Made by a program: the position numbers and the translations under genes. A DNA stretch of 64,000 bases from Ceratotherium simum simum (taxonomy: Eukaryota > Chordata > Mammalia > Perissodactyla > Rhinocerotidae). The notes under the pieces were generated by a model, which saw only the letters and a program-made list of their open reading frames with translations, was not told the DNA's origin and did not search any database. Positions 43,645 through 54,179 of this stretch are shown one piece after another; within the stretch, counting starts at the first letter, position 1; the number at the start of each line of letters is the position of its first letter. Location of the stretch: contig NW_004454181.1 in NCBI RefSeq assembly GCF_000283155.1, forward strand, positions 18,318,825 through 18,382,824, given 5' to 3'.

Positions 43645-44520
43645 CAGCTCCGTCATTTTAGTAACTGACAATCCCATCCACCTTGGTGCTTAGCTCAAAA
43701 ATATCTGGATCCTTCCCTCTACCACAGTGTTGACACAGAGGGTTCATCTTCATCCTAACTTAGCGGGACATTAAGCTGGCAGATGGAGCCTCCTACCACA
43801 ACTCCCATCTGTTGATTTCGTGCTCCATGGCCGGGCTCCTGAATTGTGCTGCTATGTTTTAATCTTGAAAATATATGTGACTTTGACATTCTACTCATTA
43901 ACATTTCTATTTGTATGAACAGAGACATAAAATGTTTTTCTTAGCCAAATCTTTGAATAATATTGAAGCTTAAAGGAAATGAGCTATGGCCTTGGGCACC
44001 CAGAACATACTGATAAAGTTGATCCATTTGGTTGTGTGTTTCCAATTAGTCCACCACAGCTTGCCTCTTGGCAGACGGGGGTAACAGATGAGAAGGCACT
44101 TTCTGTGTCAGCATTAATGTATCACAGAAAGCAAATCAGTGCCAATTTGTAAGATGAGACCTACATCTAAGAGAAAACCACCATATTATCAGGCTGAAAT
44201 ATTTGGAGGGGTAAGTAAGTCTTTACATATTTAAATCAAAGGATGTGTTCGGATGTTTTTTTTGCATGTTGCTCATTATAAATTCTTAGAGTTGACAGCA
44301 ATGATGACTTTTCACTCTGGCAGTGGTGAACTCAAAAAAAACCTTTTATTTATTTATACCTGATACATATATAGTTGTTAAGTATTATCTTTGTCTTGGA
44401 TTTTATTGCTCTATCTTCAAAGCCATCTCTTATTTATAGGGATACAGATTTAATCGCAAGTGCTGGGACAGAGTGTGGAGTGTGGTTCTGCAGTTAATTT
44501 TGCCAGGTCTTTTTTAGGTA
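43645..44520. other. Intergenic, repeat-free AT-rich stretch
   Basis: About 870 bases with no repeat I recognise. The part 43,860-44,340 is AT-rich yet complex, contains 'cattaacatttctatttgta' and 'aggctgaaatatttggaggg', and stands out in an otherwise repeat-filled neighbourhood. It is a candidate conserved element, with no gene visible. Confidence 0.35.
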
Positions 44521-44529
44521 CTTTTAGTG

Positions 44530-44640
44530 TACTTAGGATGAATGCTTGTGGTAATAATAGCTCTTGCTTATTGAGCCTTCACAATGTGCCAGGCCCTGTA
44601 GTAAATGCTTTGTATGCCTTACTTAACTTAATTCCTTCTT
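44530..44640 (-). repeat. MIR SINE fragment
   Basis: 'taatagctcttgcttattga' and 'gtgccaggccctgtagtaaa' are MIR on the minus strand. Confidence 0.6.
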
Positions 44641-44929
44641 ATCCAGCTTAGATTTCATGGTCCAACATTATAATCATTCCCTTACACAAATGGCCTTAAT
44701 GTCCTTGCTCTTCTCTTCCCATCATTCTTCCCTAGCAAAGCCTTAATCTGGCCAAACCCAACCCTCCTCTTTCTCCATTCAATTGTTCCCAAATGAATAT
44801 TAAAGAGAGTACACAACTGTGCTGGTGTTGGTCTCACTTTAAATTCTTGTCTACAAATCTCAAATGGCACAAAATGTATCCTGGTAATCCTACCAGCTCC
44901 ACTCCCAAACTACCAGCATTCTCAATGAA

Positions 44930-45521
44930 AAGTTGGGAACCAACATGGTTGGTTCAAGGAGCTGAGTGATGGAAGGGGAGAGTAGCAGGAGACGACATCA
45001 GAGAGGTTACTAGTGTCCAGATCATAGAGGCCCTTATAGGATGTTGTAAGGACTTGGCTTTCATGTTGAGTGAGATGAAGAACCACTGGGGGGTTTTGAG
45101 CAGAGGAGTGGCAAAGTCTGACGTCGATTTTAACAGTCACACCAGCTACTATTTTACGAATAGATTGTAAGGAACAAGGACAAAATCAAGGAGACAGGAG
45201 ATGATTGCAATAATCCAAGCAAGAGATGCTGGTGGCTCGGACCCATGTGGTTGCAGGAAGGAGATTAGAAGTGATCTGATCTTTCTATCTTTGAAGGTAG
45301 AGCCAACAAGGTTTGCTGATGGTTTGGATGTGGGGTGTGATAGAAAGTGAAGGGTCAATGAGGACACCAAGGTTTTGGCCTGAGCAACTTTAAGGCTGAA
45401 ATTGCCCTTTACTGAGATGGGAAAGACTGTGGGAGGAGCAGTTCCGGGGGGGGAGTGAGAGGTGAGTAAATGAAGAGTTTGTTTTTGGACATGTTGAGTT
45501 GGAGATGTCTATTAGACATCT
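44930..45521 (+). repeat. Old repeat family A, left part of a split copy
   Basis: 'catagaggcccttataggat', 'gttttgagcagaggagtggc', 'gcaataatccaagcaagaga', 'ttactgagatgggaaagact', 'ttggacatgttgagttggag' follow the family order closely. The copy is cut here by two LTRs and resumes at 46,184. Confidence 0.65.
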
Positions 45522-45785
45522 CCATCAGTTTCCTAGGGCTGCTGTAACACATTACCACAAACTTCGTGGCTTAAAACAACAGAAATGGATTCTCTCACAG
45601 TTCTGCAAGCCAGAAGTCTGAACTCTAAGTGCCAGCAGGGCCATGCTGCCTCTGAAGGCTCTAGGGGAGGAGCTGGTCTTTGCCTTTTCTAGCTTCTGGT
45701 GGCTGTTGGCGTTCTTTGACTTGTGGCCGCACTGCTCCAATCTCTGCCTCCTTGGTCACACTGCCTGTCTCCTACAGAGGTAGGA
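45522..45785 (-). mobile_element. MLT1-type LTR fragment (ERVL-MaLR)
   Basis: 'catcagtttcctagggctgc', 'ttaaaacaacagaaatggat', 'ctctgaaggctctaggggag' follow a MaLR-like LTR read on the minus strand. The expected right-hand part is missing, so the copy is truncated. Confidence 0.65.
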
Positions 45786-45818
45786 GAGAACCAAGGGAGA
45801 ATGGCGCTGGAAGCCAAG

Positions 45819-46183
45819 TGTCTTAGTCCATTCGGGCTGCTATAACAAAGTACCATACGTTGGGTGTCTTATAAAGAACAGATATTTATATCTCTTACTT
45901 CTGGAGGCTGGAAACTCCAGGATCAAGGTGCCAGCAGATTCAGTGTCTGGTGAGACACTTCCTGGTCCATAGATGGCCATCTTCTTGCTGTGTCCTCACA
46001 TGGTGAAAGGGGCAAAGGATTTCTCTGGGGCCTCTTGTATAAGGGCACTAATCCCGAATCCATGAGGGCTCCACCCTCATGACCTAATCACCTCCCAAAG
46101 GTCCTGCCTCCTAACACCATCACGTTGGGGATTAGGTTTCAACATGTGAATTTGGAGAGGACACAAACATTCAGTCTATAGCA
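45819..46183 (-). mobile_element. MaLR solo LTR, complete, with 5-bp duplications
   Basis: On the plus strand it runs from tgtcttagtccattcgggct to 'cattcagtctatagca', so the reverse strand starts TG and ends CA as an LTR should. It is flanked by ccaag on both sides (45,814-45,818 and 46,184-46,188), the 5-bp target duplication expected of ERVL-MaLR elements. It interrupts a family A repeat, whose text continues on the right. No internal retroviral DNA is present. Confidence 0.92.
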
Positions 46184-46465
46184 CCAAGTGAAGACACTAT
46201 TACAAAAAGAAAGAAATGATCGATCGTATCAGATGATGCAGTAGGAAAAGTAAGATGAAGACTGAGAGGTGACCACTGGCTTTAGGGAGATGGAGCTTGG
46301 AGGAGATTTTGGAAAGAGCAGTTCGGGAAGAGGAATAGAGGCAAAACATGGTTGGGGAATATTCAAGAGACAATAAGAGGCTGCAACTTTGCTGAACTTA
46401 TTTATTAGCTCTAGCAGCTTTCTTGTGGATTCTTTGGGATTTCCTATATATAGTAAAAAATTGGC
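46184..46465 (+). repeat. Old repeat family A, right part of the split copy
   Basis: 'ccaagtgaagacactattac', 'aagtaagatgaagactgaga', 'ggtgaccactggctttaggg' continue the element from 45,818 without a gap once the MaLR LTR is removed. Confidence 0.55.
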
Positions 46466-46469
46466 AAAC

Positions 46470-46600
46470 AGTGGTAATGGTTGCACGGCAGTGTAAATGT
46501 AATTAATGCCACTGAATTATACACTTAAAATGGTTCAAAGGGCATATTTTATGTCACAGATATTTTATCACAATAAAATGTTCGTAAAAAATAAAAAGAG
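46470..46600 (+). repeat. L1 3' terminal fragment
   Basis: 'ccactgaattatacacttaa', 'aatggttcaaagggcatatt', 'atcacaataaaatgttcg' is the 3' end of an old L1 on the plus strand, with its AATAAA and A-rich tail. Confidence 0.65.
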
Positions 46601-46697
46601 ACACTAGGTGAATAATTGGAGGCAGTGATTATAGGCAACTGTTTTGAGAAGTTTTGTTGTAAAGCAGAGAGAGGTAACTAAGAGGAGAATTTGAAAT

Positions 46698-46895
46698 AAT
46701 TTTTTTCTTTTTTTTCCTGAGGAAGATTCACCCTGAACTAACATCTGTTGCCAATCTTCCCCTTTTTGCTTGAGGAAGATCATCCTTGAGCTAACATCTG
46801 TGCCAAGCTTCCTCTATTTTGTATGTTGCTGCCAACAAGTGGTGTAGGTCTGCGCCCGGGGAACTGAACCCAGAGAGAAGGCTGGCCTACTTAAA
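46698..46895 (-). mobile_element. ERE SINE, worn, minus strand
   Basis: The plus strand reads a T-rich tail, 'gaggaagattcaccctgaac', 'gaggaagatcatccttgagc', 'tgtaggtctgcgcccggg' and a shortened head ending 'aaggctggcctacttaa'. It is more diverged than the other copies, so probably older. Confidence 0.75.
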
Positions 46896-46929
46896 TGTGG
46901 TATAATTGGTGGGCATGAGCACCATGTGA

Positions 46930-47180
46930 AGTTAGTGGACCTGAGAGGCTGGTGGAATGGTTCTGAGTGTGGATTCCGAAGCCAAGCTGCCTGGGCTCTG
47001 TTCTAATTCTTCCACTTAGTTGTGCGATCTTGACCTTTCTGTGCCTCAGTTTTCTCATCTTGAAAATGAACATGATAATAATAGTACCTCATACGGGTGT
47101 TGTGAGGATTAAATGACTTATTATGTGTAAAGCACTTATAATAGTACCTTGCCCAAAGAGAACACTATGCATGTGGCTAT
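46930..47180 (+). repeat. MIR SINE, near full length
   Basis: 'gaatggttctgagtgtggat', 'tctgtgcctcagttttctca', 'ttgtgaggattaaatgactt' are MIR on the plus strand. Confidence 0.8.
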
Positions 47181-47219
47181 TATTATTAATTTAAAATGAG
47201 GCTTTCAGCATGGTGTCAC

Positions 47220-48260
47220 ATTTTTCTATTGTGACATCTAGTTGCACAGAGGTAAAGTAGATGGAGAGTTGCATTCAGCAAGGGCTGGGGTTAGCCAGGT
47301 GAAAGTCGTGAAGTGAGAAAGGGCAGCAGAGTTGCGAATGTGTGCAATGAAAAGCTTTAGTGATAGACTGTGGGGTCTGTGCTGTGTAAAGAAGCAAGTA
47401 TGGGCGTGACAGCAGGTGGGTGGGACAGTAAAAGGTGGAGGGATCAATGGATGAAAGACCCAGTGGGGTGGAATGGTTGTTGGAGTTGGAGTGCCAGAGG
47501 GGTGAGCTGGAAAGACAGCGGGGTGGTCATAGCACGTGATCCCTGAAATGGATGGTTTGCAGTTGTTAGTAATAACAAAGTCTGGGTTTGGGCTGAGGTA
47601 GTGTGGAGGGCAAGATTATCGGGAAGACCTCAAGGAACCGAGAGACTTGGGTCTTGGGTGAGTCATCTACCAAGATAATGAAATCACCAAGAATTATGAT
47701 GAGGGCCGGCCCCGTGGCTTAGCGGTTAAGTGCGCGCACTCCTCTGCTGGCAGCCCGGGTTCGGATCCCGGGCGCGCACCGTCGCACCGTTTCTCCGGCC
47801 ATGCTGAGGCCATGTCCCACATACAGCAACTAGAAGGATGTGCAACTATGATGTACAACTATCTACTGGGGCTTTGGGGGGAAAAAATATATAAAATTTT
47901 TAAAAAAACTTATAACAACAACAACAAAAAAAAGTGATGAGATAATGGTGGACATGGTGACAGTGAGGCACAGGCTCAAATCCTCAAGGAGTGAGGGGAA
48001 TGTCCTGGGGGTTCCTAGGAGATTATGACATGAGAGTCTAGCCTGATGATGTGCATTTCTAAGGTGTTGGGGCTTGTGGAGGAGGGAGGGAGAATGGTTT
48101 GGGTGATGCAATGCAGAGCAAGGAGGTCACCCACCTTCAGTTCAAGCCCCTTGGTACCAGGCAAGTGGAACAGAAAACAAACCCAACCTAAGGGGGCCAC
48201 AGTCGAAGCATGTTCTCAGAAAGGAGCCAGGTTTTGGTTAAAGGGAGAATAGGAAGGGAA
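47220..48260 (+). repeat. Old repeat (family A, distal segment), split by an ERE
   Basis: This segment resembles 49,400-50,400 in content and order, with parallel phrases 'ttagccaggtgaaagtcgtg' and 'ttagccaagtgaatgctaca' and similar later text. It is G-rich on the plus strand. An ERE at 47,703-47,935 interrupts it. I take it to be the distal part of family A, but this link rests on position and order only. Confidence 0.4.
47703..47935 (+). mobile_element. ERE SINE
   Basis: Head gggccggccccgtggcttag, B box gggttcggatcc, tail 'tctactggggctttgggggg', then an A-rich end with AAC units. The short repeat tgatgag flanks it (47,696 region and 47,936 region). Confidence 0.9.
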
Positions 48261-48279
48261 TATTCAAAGAAGTTGATGG

Positions 48280-49155
48280 TGTTAATTCACTTTCTGTGCC
48301 CAGCACTCAGCTGGGCACTGAGACAGTGAACCAAAGAGTGAAATATCCTGCCCTCGTGGGCCTTATGTTCCACCTGGTGAGACAGAGTAAACAAGATTGA
48401 AAAAGTCAAATATATAGTCTATTAGATAGTGCTAAACATTAGGAGAAAAAATAAAGCAGTGAAGAAAGATTGAAGTGTCAGTAATTGGGAGTTAAAACTA
48501 TAATAGTTGGCTAAGAAAGCCTCCCTGAGAAGGTGACATTGAGTAAAGGCCTGAAGGATATTGGAGAGCTGACCAGAGACCTGAGGGTAGGAAGAACAGC
48601 AAGTGCAAAGGCCCTGAGACGGGAGCATGCCCAGAATGTCTGAGGAAGAGCCAGGAGGCCAGTGTGGTAGTAGCGGTGGAGGGACGGGTGATTATGGGGG
48701 GAGAAACAGAGGGCTGGGCAGATCATGGAGGGCCCTGTGGGTATAGGAAGGAATTGGCCTGTACACTGAGTGAGGTGGGAAGCCAATGAAGGGTTTCGGA
48801 CAAAGGAGAGATGTGAATTGCATTTTGATGGGTTCATGCTGGCTGCTGTGTGGAGGACAAAGTAAGAGGCAAAGGCTGATGAAGGAGACTAGTTAGGAAG
48901 CTTTTGCCATAATCCGACCGAGAGTTGGTGGTGGCTTGGACCAGGGCAGTAGTGGGGGCATGGCCTTTGGAGCCAGAATAGCGGGTGAATTGTTTACTGA
49001 CAAGAGAGCAGGTAGGGCAGGAGGGCACAGGTGAAGAGGGAACGCAGGTGTTTGGCGGGGGTGGGTTGGCCGGGAAGTATTGGACCTTTGCAGGGAGAGG
49101 ACAAAGTATAAACAGTCACCTAGGAGAGCAGGAGAGGAAATGGACTAGAGGGAGG
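48280..49155 (+). repeat. Old repeat family A, best-preserved proximal copy
   Basis: About 870 bases: 'agctgggcactgagacagtg', 'tgccctcgtgggccttatgt', 'ctccctgagaaggtgacatt', 'caagtgcaaaggccctgaga', 'ggccagtgtggtagtagcgg', 'atgggttcatgctggctgct'. This is the clearest copy in the window against which to align the others. Confidence 0.65.
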
Positions 49156-49157
49156 GG

Positions 49158-49343
49158 CCTTAAACTTGAGCTTGCGCATCAGGCTCACCTGGAGCGCTCG
49201 ATACAGCAGAGTGCTGGGCCCCACCCCCAGAGTTTCTGACTCAGTAGGTCTGGGGTGGGGCCTGAGAATTGGCATTTCTGACACATTCCTAGGTGATGCT
49301 GATACTAATGTTGCTGGTCAGCGGCCAGTTTTGAGAACCACAA
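49158..49343 (-). mobile_element. MER5A hAT remnant, near full length
   Basis: 'tgctgggccccacccccaga', 'gtttctgactcagtaggtct', 'ctaggtgatgctgatactaa', 'ttttgagaaccacaag' match MER5A on the minus strand. It separates the proximal and distal parts of a family A copy. Confidence 0.85.
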
Positions 49344-49399
49344 GACAAGTGCAATACAGTGGGCTTGCCCCGCAGAATGGAGCGCCCATTTGCGCTTCA

Positions 49400-50560
49400 C
49401 GATGGGGAATTCACTGAAGGCGGCCAGCGTGGCTGGCTTTTTGTCCCATCACGCTCAGCTGCACTGGAGCCGGCACAGAACAGTCAGGGAGGTTTAACTT
49501 GGGTTGAAGTTTAGCCAAGTGAATGCTACAAATCACGAGAAAGGCAAGTGGGTTAAGGGTGCATGCAATGGAGTGTTTGGACTGATTGACCTTGGATTTG
49601 AATCTGGACCAGGTGAGGAGAGAGCACGTGAGACAGTGGGGAGGTGTCAGGATCAAGGATTATTGGGGTCTGGGTCCTAGCGGGGGTGAGCTGGACATTG
49701 AGGTTATGGATGGGTGAGACCATAGCAAGGAGTGGCAGAGATGGGGTGGAAGACAGGGTGCTTGGAGGACAGGAGGTCAAGGAATGAGAGGCCAGAGTCT
49801 TGGAAGGTACCTCTATCTGTTTGGATGTTGAAAACACACTAAGAGTTAAAGCAGAAGCCAGTGAGAGAGAGTGACAGTGAGCTAGGAGCTAAAATCCTCA
49901 AGCAACGAGGTGCTGACCTGGTGCTCCGGAAGGTGACTGCGACAAGGAGATGTGGTAGGCGCTGCATTCTGATGACAAGAGGTTCAAAGCCAGAAGGTTT
50001 TACAGGAATGACCATGGAGAAAGGTCTGGCATGACAAGGGGGAGCAAGGAGGAACCCACCCCACCTCCAGGCCCAGGGAGCTGAGAGGCAGAGGTGAACA
50101 CAGCAGCCACTTGAGGGAGCCGCCAGAAGCCGTGATCTCAGGAGAGCCAGGGTCTGTTCCCTAGCCTCAAATGAGAAACAACTGGGGAATTCTGAGGCCA
50201 TACCTGAGCCTGGACCCCACCATCCAAGATTTGAATTTAATGAGTCTGGTGAGGAGCACAGACTTCGATGTGTTTTTAAGCCCTTGACGTGATTTGTCTG
50301 TGCAGCTCGGCAGGGAGAAGGTGAAGGGGACACTGAGAGGAGTTTGAGGATGTGGGGGACTTTGTCAACGATCGGCCTGGGGTCCAGAGGAAAAAATGGC
50401 AGTCTTCAGGAGATGGGGTCAGAATAGGGGAGGATGGTGGGCATGAGGATTTGAGTCTGGGGGAGTGGGGAGACCTGGGAGACCTGGGCTGAGGAGGGTT
50501 CAAGTGCCTGACCACGGTCTCAAGGCAGATTGTGGTGGCAAGGCTGAGAGTGTTGGAGAG
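49400..50560 (+). repeat. Old repeat (family A, distal segment), second copy
   Basis: Follows the same order as 47,220-48,260 after the MER5A interruption. Long minus-strand frames (up to 164 codons) arise because the plus strand is purine-rich; no domain is seen. A worn MER5-like piece lies near 50,170-50,280. Confidence 0.4.
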
Positions 50561-50744
50561 AGGGAGGGATGGGGTCTTGTCTAGATCACAGAGAAGGCAG
50601 TGGCCCCCTCTTCTCCTGGCAGTGGTGGCCTGGAGGCTGGAAGGGGGATCCTAATGGAACATCTGGAACTTTGGGCTCCCCTCTGGCTCCTAGCTTCCTC
50701 TTCTCCACATCTGATCCCTCAGCATGCCAGTGGGCTCAAGTGAG

Positions 50745-50975
50745 GCAGGGTCATGTGGCGGTTAGAGCCCAGACTATTGAGCCAGATGGACTTGGTTCAA
50801 ATCTCTGCTCTGGGTGACCTTAGGCAAGTTACTCAATCTTTCTGTGTCTTGGTTTCCCTATCTGTAAAATGGGGCTAAGAATAGTACCCACCTCTAAGGG
50901 ATTTTGTGGACATTAAGTGAGTTAATTTATGGAGGGTGCTAGAAGAATGCCTGGCATATAGTAGACCCTATTTGA
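50745..50975 (+). repeat. MIR SINE, near full length
   Basis: 'ggttagagcccagactattg', 'acttggttcaaatctctgct', 'ttaggcaagttactcaatct', 'tgtaaaatggggctaagaat' and 'atgcctggcatatagtagac' follow MIR end to end on the plus strand. Confidence 0.88.
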
Positions 50976-50979
50976 CTTT

Positions 50980-51555
50980 GCCATTATTCTTTATAAAACA
51001 TTTCCCAAATCCTCTACTTCTCTCTATCCCTATTATTATGACACCAGTCCAAGCCATCCTCTTCATGTGCAGGGATCCTGCTGGAGCCTCCTTAATAGGC
51101 GTCCCGTTCCGCTCCCCAGTCTACTCCACTCTCACACTGCAGCCAAGGTGACATTTTGAAACTGCAGATCAATCCATGTTACTCGTTTGCTTAAAATTGT
51201 CCCATGACCTCTCATCCATGGCATTTAGAATAAAGTCCCAAGTCATTATTCCTGGATTGCAATGTCCCTCACCATCTGGCCTTCCTCTCCACCACATTTC
51301 CTCCCCACCAAATTCCAGGTCCACTGCCCCTTCTCTTTAGCATGCCAGCACACTCCTGCTTTGGGCCTTTGCACCCACTGTTCCCCCTGCCCGAATGATT
51401 CTTTCCCTAGTCCGTGCATGGCTGGATTCTTCTTATCCCTCAAGTCTCGGCTGAGGCCTTCCAAACCCCAATGTCCTGTGGCCTCTGCTTACTCACTTTC
51501 TTCATGCCTATTTTAATTCTCTGCATGGTACTCATGACCCTTTTGTATTGTCTTG
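50980..51555 (+). repeat. L2 LINE 3' part, interrupted
   Basis: 'cactctcacactgcagccaa', 'atggcatttagaataaagtc', 'ctgctttgggcctttgcacc', 'ctcggctgaggccttccaaa' follow L2 on the plus strand. The 3' tail is found 500 bases further on at 52,050, with a different repeat between. Confidence 0.8.
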
Positions 51556-51559
51556 GTTT

Positions 51560-52045
51560 TGTTTATGTCTGTTCTACTTTGGATTTCCCCAAAAGCAGAG
51601 ACTGAGACAAGGATTTGGGTGCAGGTAGCTTATTTGGAAGATGTTGCCAGAAAGTGGGGAAACGATGCACGGAGAGTGAGATGAGGAGGATGCCAAGTCA
51701 ATGTAAGGGTGTTATCAGCCTCACTACTGTAGTGGAGGGTCTTCATTCCACCAGGACCTCTGGGAAGCATTCGGAATACCTCGCAGGGTTGTCCTGCAAA
51801 AGATGGCAGGTCCAAGCTTTATCCACTGCTCCTACACCCTGTTGGTTGAGGGCTGCCTCTGGGGCATTAATTCCCTGACTACCAGGTTGTGCTTGCCTGA
51901 GGGCCAAGGCTGCATTGCAGAAGGCTCTGGCAGCCAGAGGCAAGTCAGCACTTCCCAACACAGCCATGGCTAAGCTCAGAGCTGGGCCGAAAGGCTGTAT
52001 TAGGCTCCGTGGTGTCTGCTGCCTGACCCATTTCCCCCACTAGAG
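51560..52045 (+). repeat. LTR-like repeat inserted in L2
   Basis: 'agactgagacaaggatttgg', 'gtgcaggtagcttatttgga', 'ctgttggttgagggctgcct' and 'ggggcattaattccctgact' resemble an old ERV LTR; I cannot name the family. Its position between two adjoining parts of one L2 shows that it inserted later. Confidence 0.5.
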
Positions 52046-52049
52046 TGGG

Positions 52050-52165
52050 GGAAGCTCTTAGTGAGTGGAGACTTTGTCATTTCTGTTCACAGATGTATCC
52101 CAATAGCCCAGCACAGTGCCTGACAAATAGCAGGTATCAATAAATATTAGTTGAAGGAACTTAAT
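52050..52165 (+). repeat. L2 LINE 3' terminus
   Basis: 'gtatcccaatagcccagcac', 'agtgcctgacaaatagcagg', 'tcaataaatattagttgaag' complete the L2 begun at 50,980. Confidence 0.8.
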
Positions 52166-52310
52166 CCTTTCATCAATCCAGTGGTAGATACTGCCGTTAT
52201 CTTCATTTTTAGATGAGGAAATTAAGACACTCAGTCTTGGTTAGTGGGGTCACCCAGCTCACTGGTGATACAGCTGGAGTATCAACCCAGGCAATGTAGA
52301 CCCCAAGCTT
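52166..52310 (-). repeat. MIR SINE fragment
   Basis: 'catttttagatgaggaaatt' and 'gtcacccagctcactggtga' are MIR on the minus strand. Confidence 0.6.
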
Positions 52311-52314
52311 GATC

Positions 52315-52645
52315 TGCAAGAAGTCACTTCATCAGTAGCTGTATTTACCGAGGAATGTTATTAGACTTGATCATCAAATTTAAGATTGGCAGTATAATGC
52401 TTTTAGGTCTTTTTTAGAGCTTGCCTTGCTTATATGGCATAATGGCTTTCATGTTGTATTAGGGTGTAATTTAGAGGGTTCATAGGAATGAAAAATACAA
52501 ATGGCTCAAAGGTCTTGGAGGGTAAGATAAATACTCGGTAGCTGGCCAGGTTTGATCTAAGAGCAGGTGAGGAAGTTCCCAGTGGAAACTGGAGAGTACA
52601 TGCTCCATTTAAAGGGAGCCTCAGTGGTGGCCTACAGTTGGTGCC
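52315..52645. other. Intergenic, no recognised feature
   Basis: About 330 bases with nothing I can name. Confidence 0.4.
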
Positions 52646-52651
52646 TTACAG

Positions 52652-52870
52652 CAAGGGTCTGCAAACCTTTTGTGTAAGGGGCCCAATAGTAAATAGGCTT
52701 TGTCAGCCATATAATCTCTGTGGCAGCTACTCACTTCTGCCATTGTAGCATGAAAGTAGCCACTGAGAATAGGTAAACAAATACGCTTGGCTGTGTACCA
52801 ATAAAACTTTATTTACAAAAACGGGTGACAGGCCAAATTTGGCCCATGGGCTATAGTTTGCTGACCGCTG
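52652..52870 (-). mobile_element. hAT-type DNA transposon remnant with inverted ends
   Basis: Begins caagggtctgcaaacc and ends gtttgctgaccgctg, which are inverted copies of each other with a few changes. Internal 'aataaaactttatttacaaa' and 'ggccaaatttggcccatggg' are typical of a common mammalian hAT (MER-type) element read on the minus strand. Flanking 8-mers ccttacag and ccttatgg fit a worn 8-bp duplication. Confidence 0.8.
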
Positions 52871-52874
52871 CCTT

Positions 52875-53460
52875 ATGGAAATGTAGTCTAGATCTTCTGA
52901 TTTTTCAAGAGAAGATGGAAATAGGATTTTTTGTGAAATTTCCCAATTCTGAAAAATATTATCTAGGCTGCCAGTTTGCACTCACTAATTTAGTGGCCCG
53001 CCATAGTGCCTCAGAGGTTGGTATATTTCTGTTCAGGAAGTAAAACATAAATATCAACCACCATAATACACATAGCATGTGAAAAATACTGTAGTTCAAA
53101 AGAGAAAATTTCCTCTGGACTGGGAAATGGTTACCAAAGGCTTTTTGGAGGAGGTGGTGCTTAGCTGTGGTTAAAAGTTAGGTAATGTTTTTCCATGTAA
53201 AATGTACAATGTGGGACAATTCCCAGCAAAGGCAATGGTATGAGCAAAAATATTTGGGGAACCACAAATATTTATTTTGACAGGGAGCAGTAGGCGATAA
53301 GGCTGGGAAAGCAGAGAAGAAGATCAAGGACTGCCAAGGGGGGTGGGGTCCGGTCTTTAGACCTTGAGCCCCGTGCTCAGAACTGCCCTTTAGGAAGGTC
53401 CATGTTAGCAATGCCCGTTAAGGATTGGAGCATGGAAGGATCAAAAATGGGGAGACCAGT
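52875..53460. other. Intergenic, weak old repeat text
   Basis: About 590 bases. The right part (53,100-53,420) has some family A-like wording ('aagcagagaagaagatcaag') but no clear alignment. No gene was seen. Confidence 0.35.
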
Positions 53461-53468
53461 TAAGAGAC

Positions 53469-53838
53469 TGCTATAGACTGAATGTTTGTGTTCCCCCCAA
53501 ATTCACATGTTGAAGTCCTAATCCCCAGTGTGATGGTATTTGGAGGTGGGGCCTTTGGGAAGTAATTGAGTTTGAATGAGGTCATAGGGGTGGAGCCCCC
53601 ATGATGGGATTGGTGCCCTTATAAGGGGATGAAGGGACCAGAGCCTTCTCTCCCTGCCATGTGAGGATATAGCAAGAAAGCTGCTGTCTGTAAACCAGAA
53701 AGAGGGCTCTCCCCAAGAACCCAACCATGCTGGCACCCTGATCTCAGACATCCAGCCTCCAGAACTGTGAGAGATAAATGTTTGTTCTCTAAGTCACCCA
53801 GTCTATGGTAATTTGTTATAACAGTTCGAGCAAAGAGA
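53469..53838 (+). mobile_element. MaLR solo LTR, plus strand
   Basis: Runs from tgctatagactgaatgtttg through 'tgttgaagtcctaatcccca', 'cttataaggggatgaaggga', 'ggcaccctgatctcagacat' and 'taaatgtttgttctctaagt'. The 5-mer gagac is found directly before (53,464-53,468) and after (53,839-53,843), fitting the 5-bp duplication of this group. No internal viral DNA is present. Confidence 0.88.
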
Positions 53839-53935
53839 GAGACTGTTGTAATAGACAGTAACAGTTTCTTGAAATGAGCTTTGAGCTTGAAGCCAAATTT
53901 CTAGCTTGAGAATGGAAAGATAGAATGCCAGAGCT

Positions 53936-54162
53936 GGGCCAGCCCCGTGGCTTAGCGGTTAAGTGCGCGCGCTCCACTGCTGGCGACCCGGGTTCGGATC
54001 CCGGGCGCACACCGACGCACCGCTTCTCCGGCCATGCTGAGGCTGCGTCCCACATACAGCAACTACAAGGATGTGCAGCTATGACATACAACTATCTACT
54101 GGGGCTTTGGGGGGAAAAATAAATAAATAAATAAATAAAATCTTTAAAAAAAAAAAAAAAAA
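53936..54162 (+). mobile_element. ERE SINE, well preserved
   Basis: Perfect 14-base target duplications agaatgccagagct occur at 53,922-53,935 and 54,163-54,176. Head gggccagccccgtggcttag, B box gggttcggatcc, tail 'tctactggggctttgggggg', (AAAT)n and poly-A. Confidence 0.95.
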
Positions 54163-54179
54163 AGAATGCCAGAGCTAAG

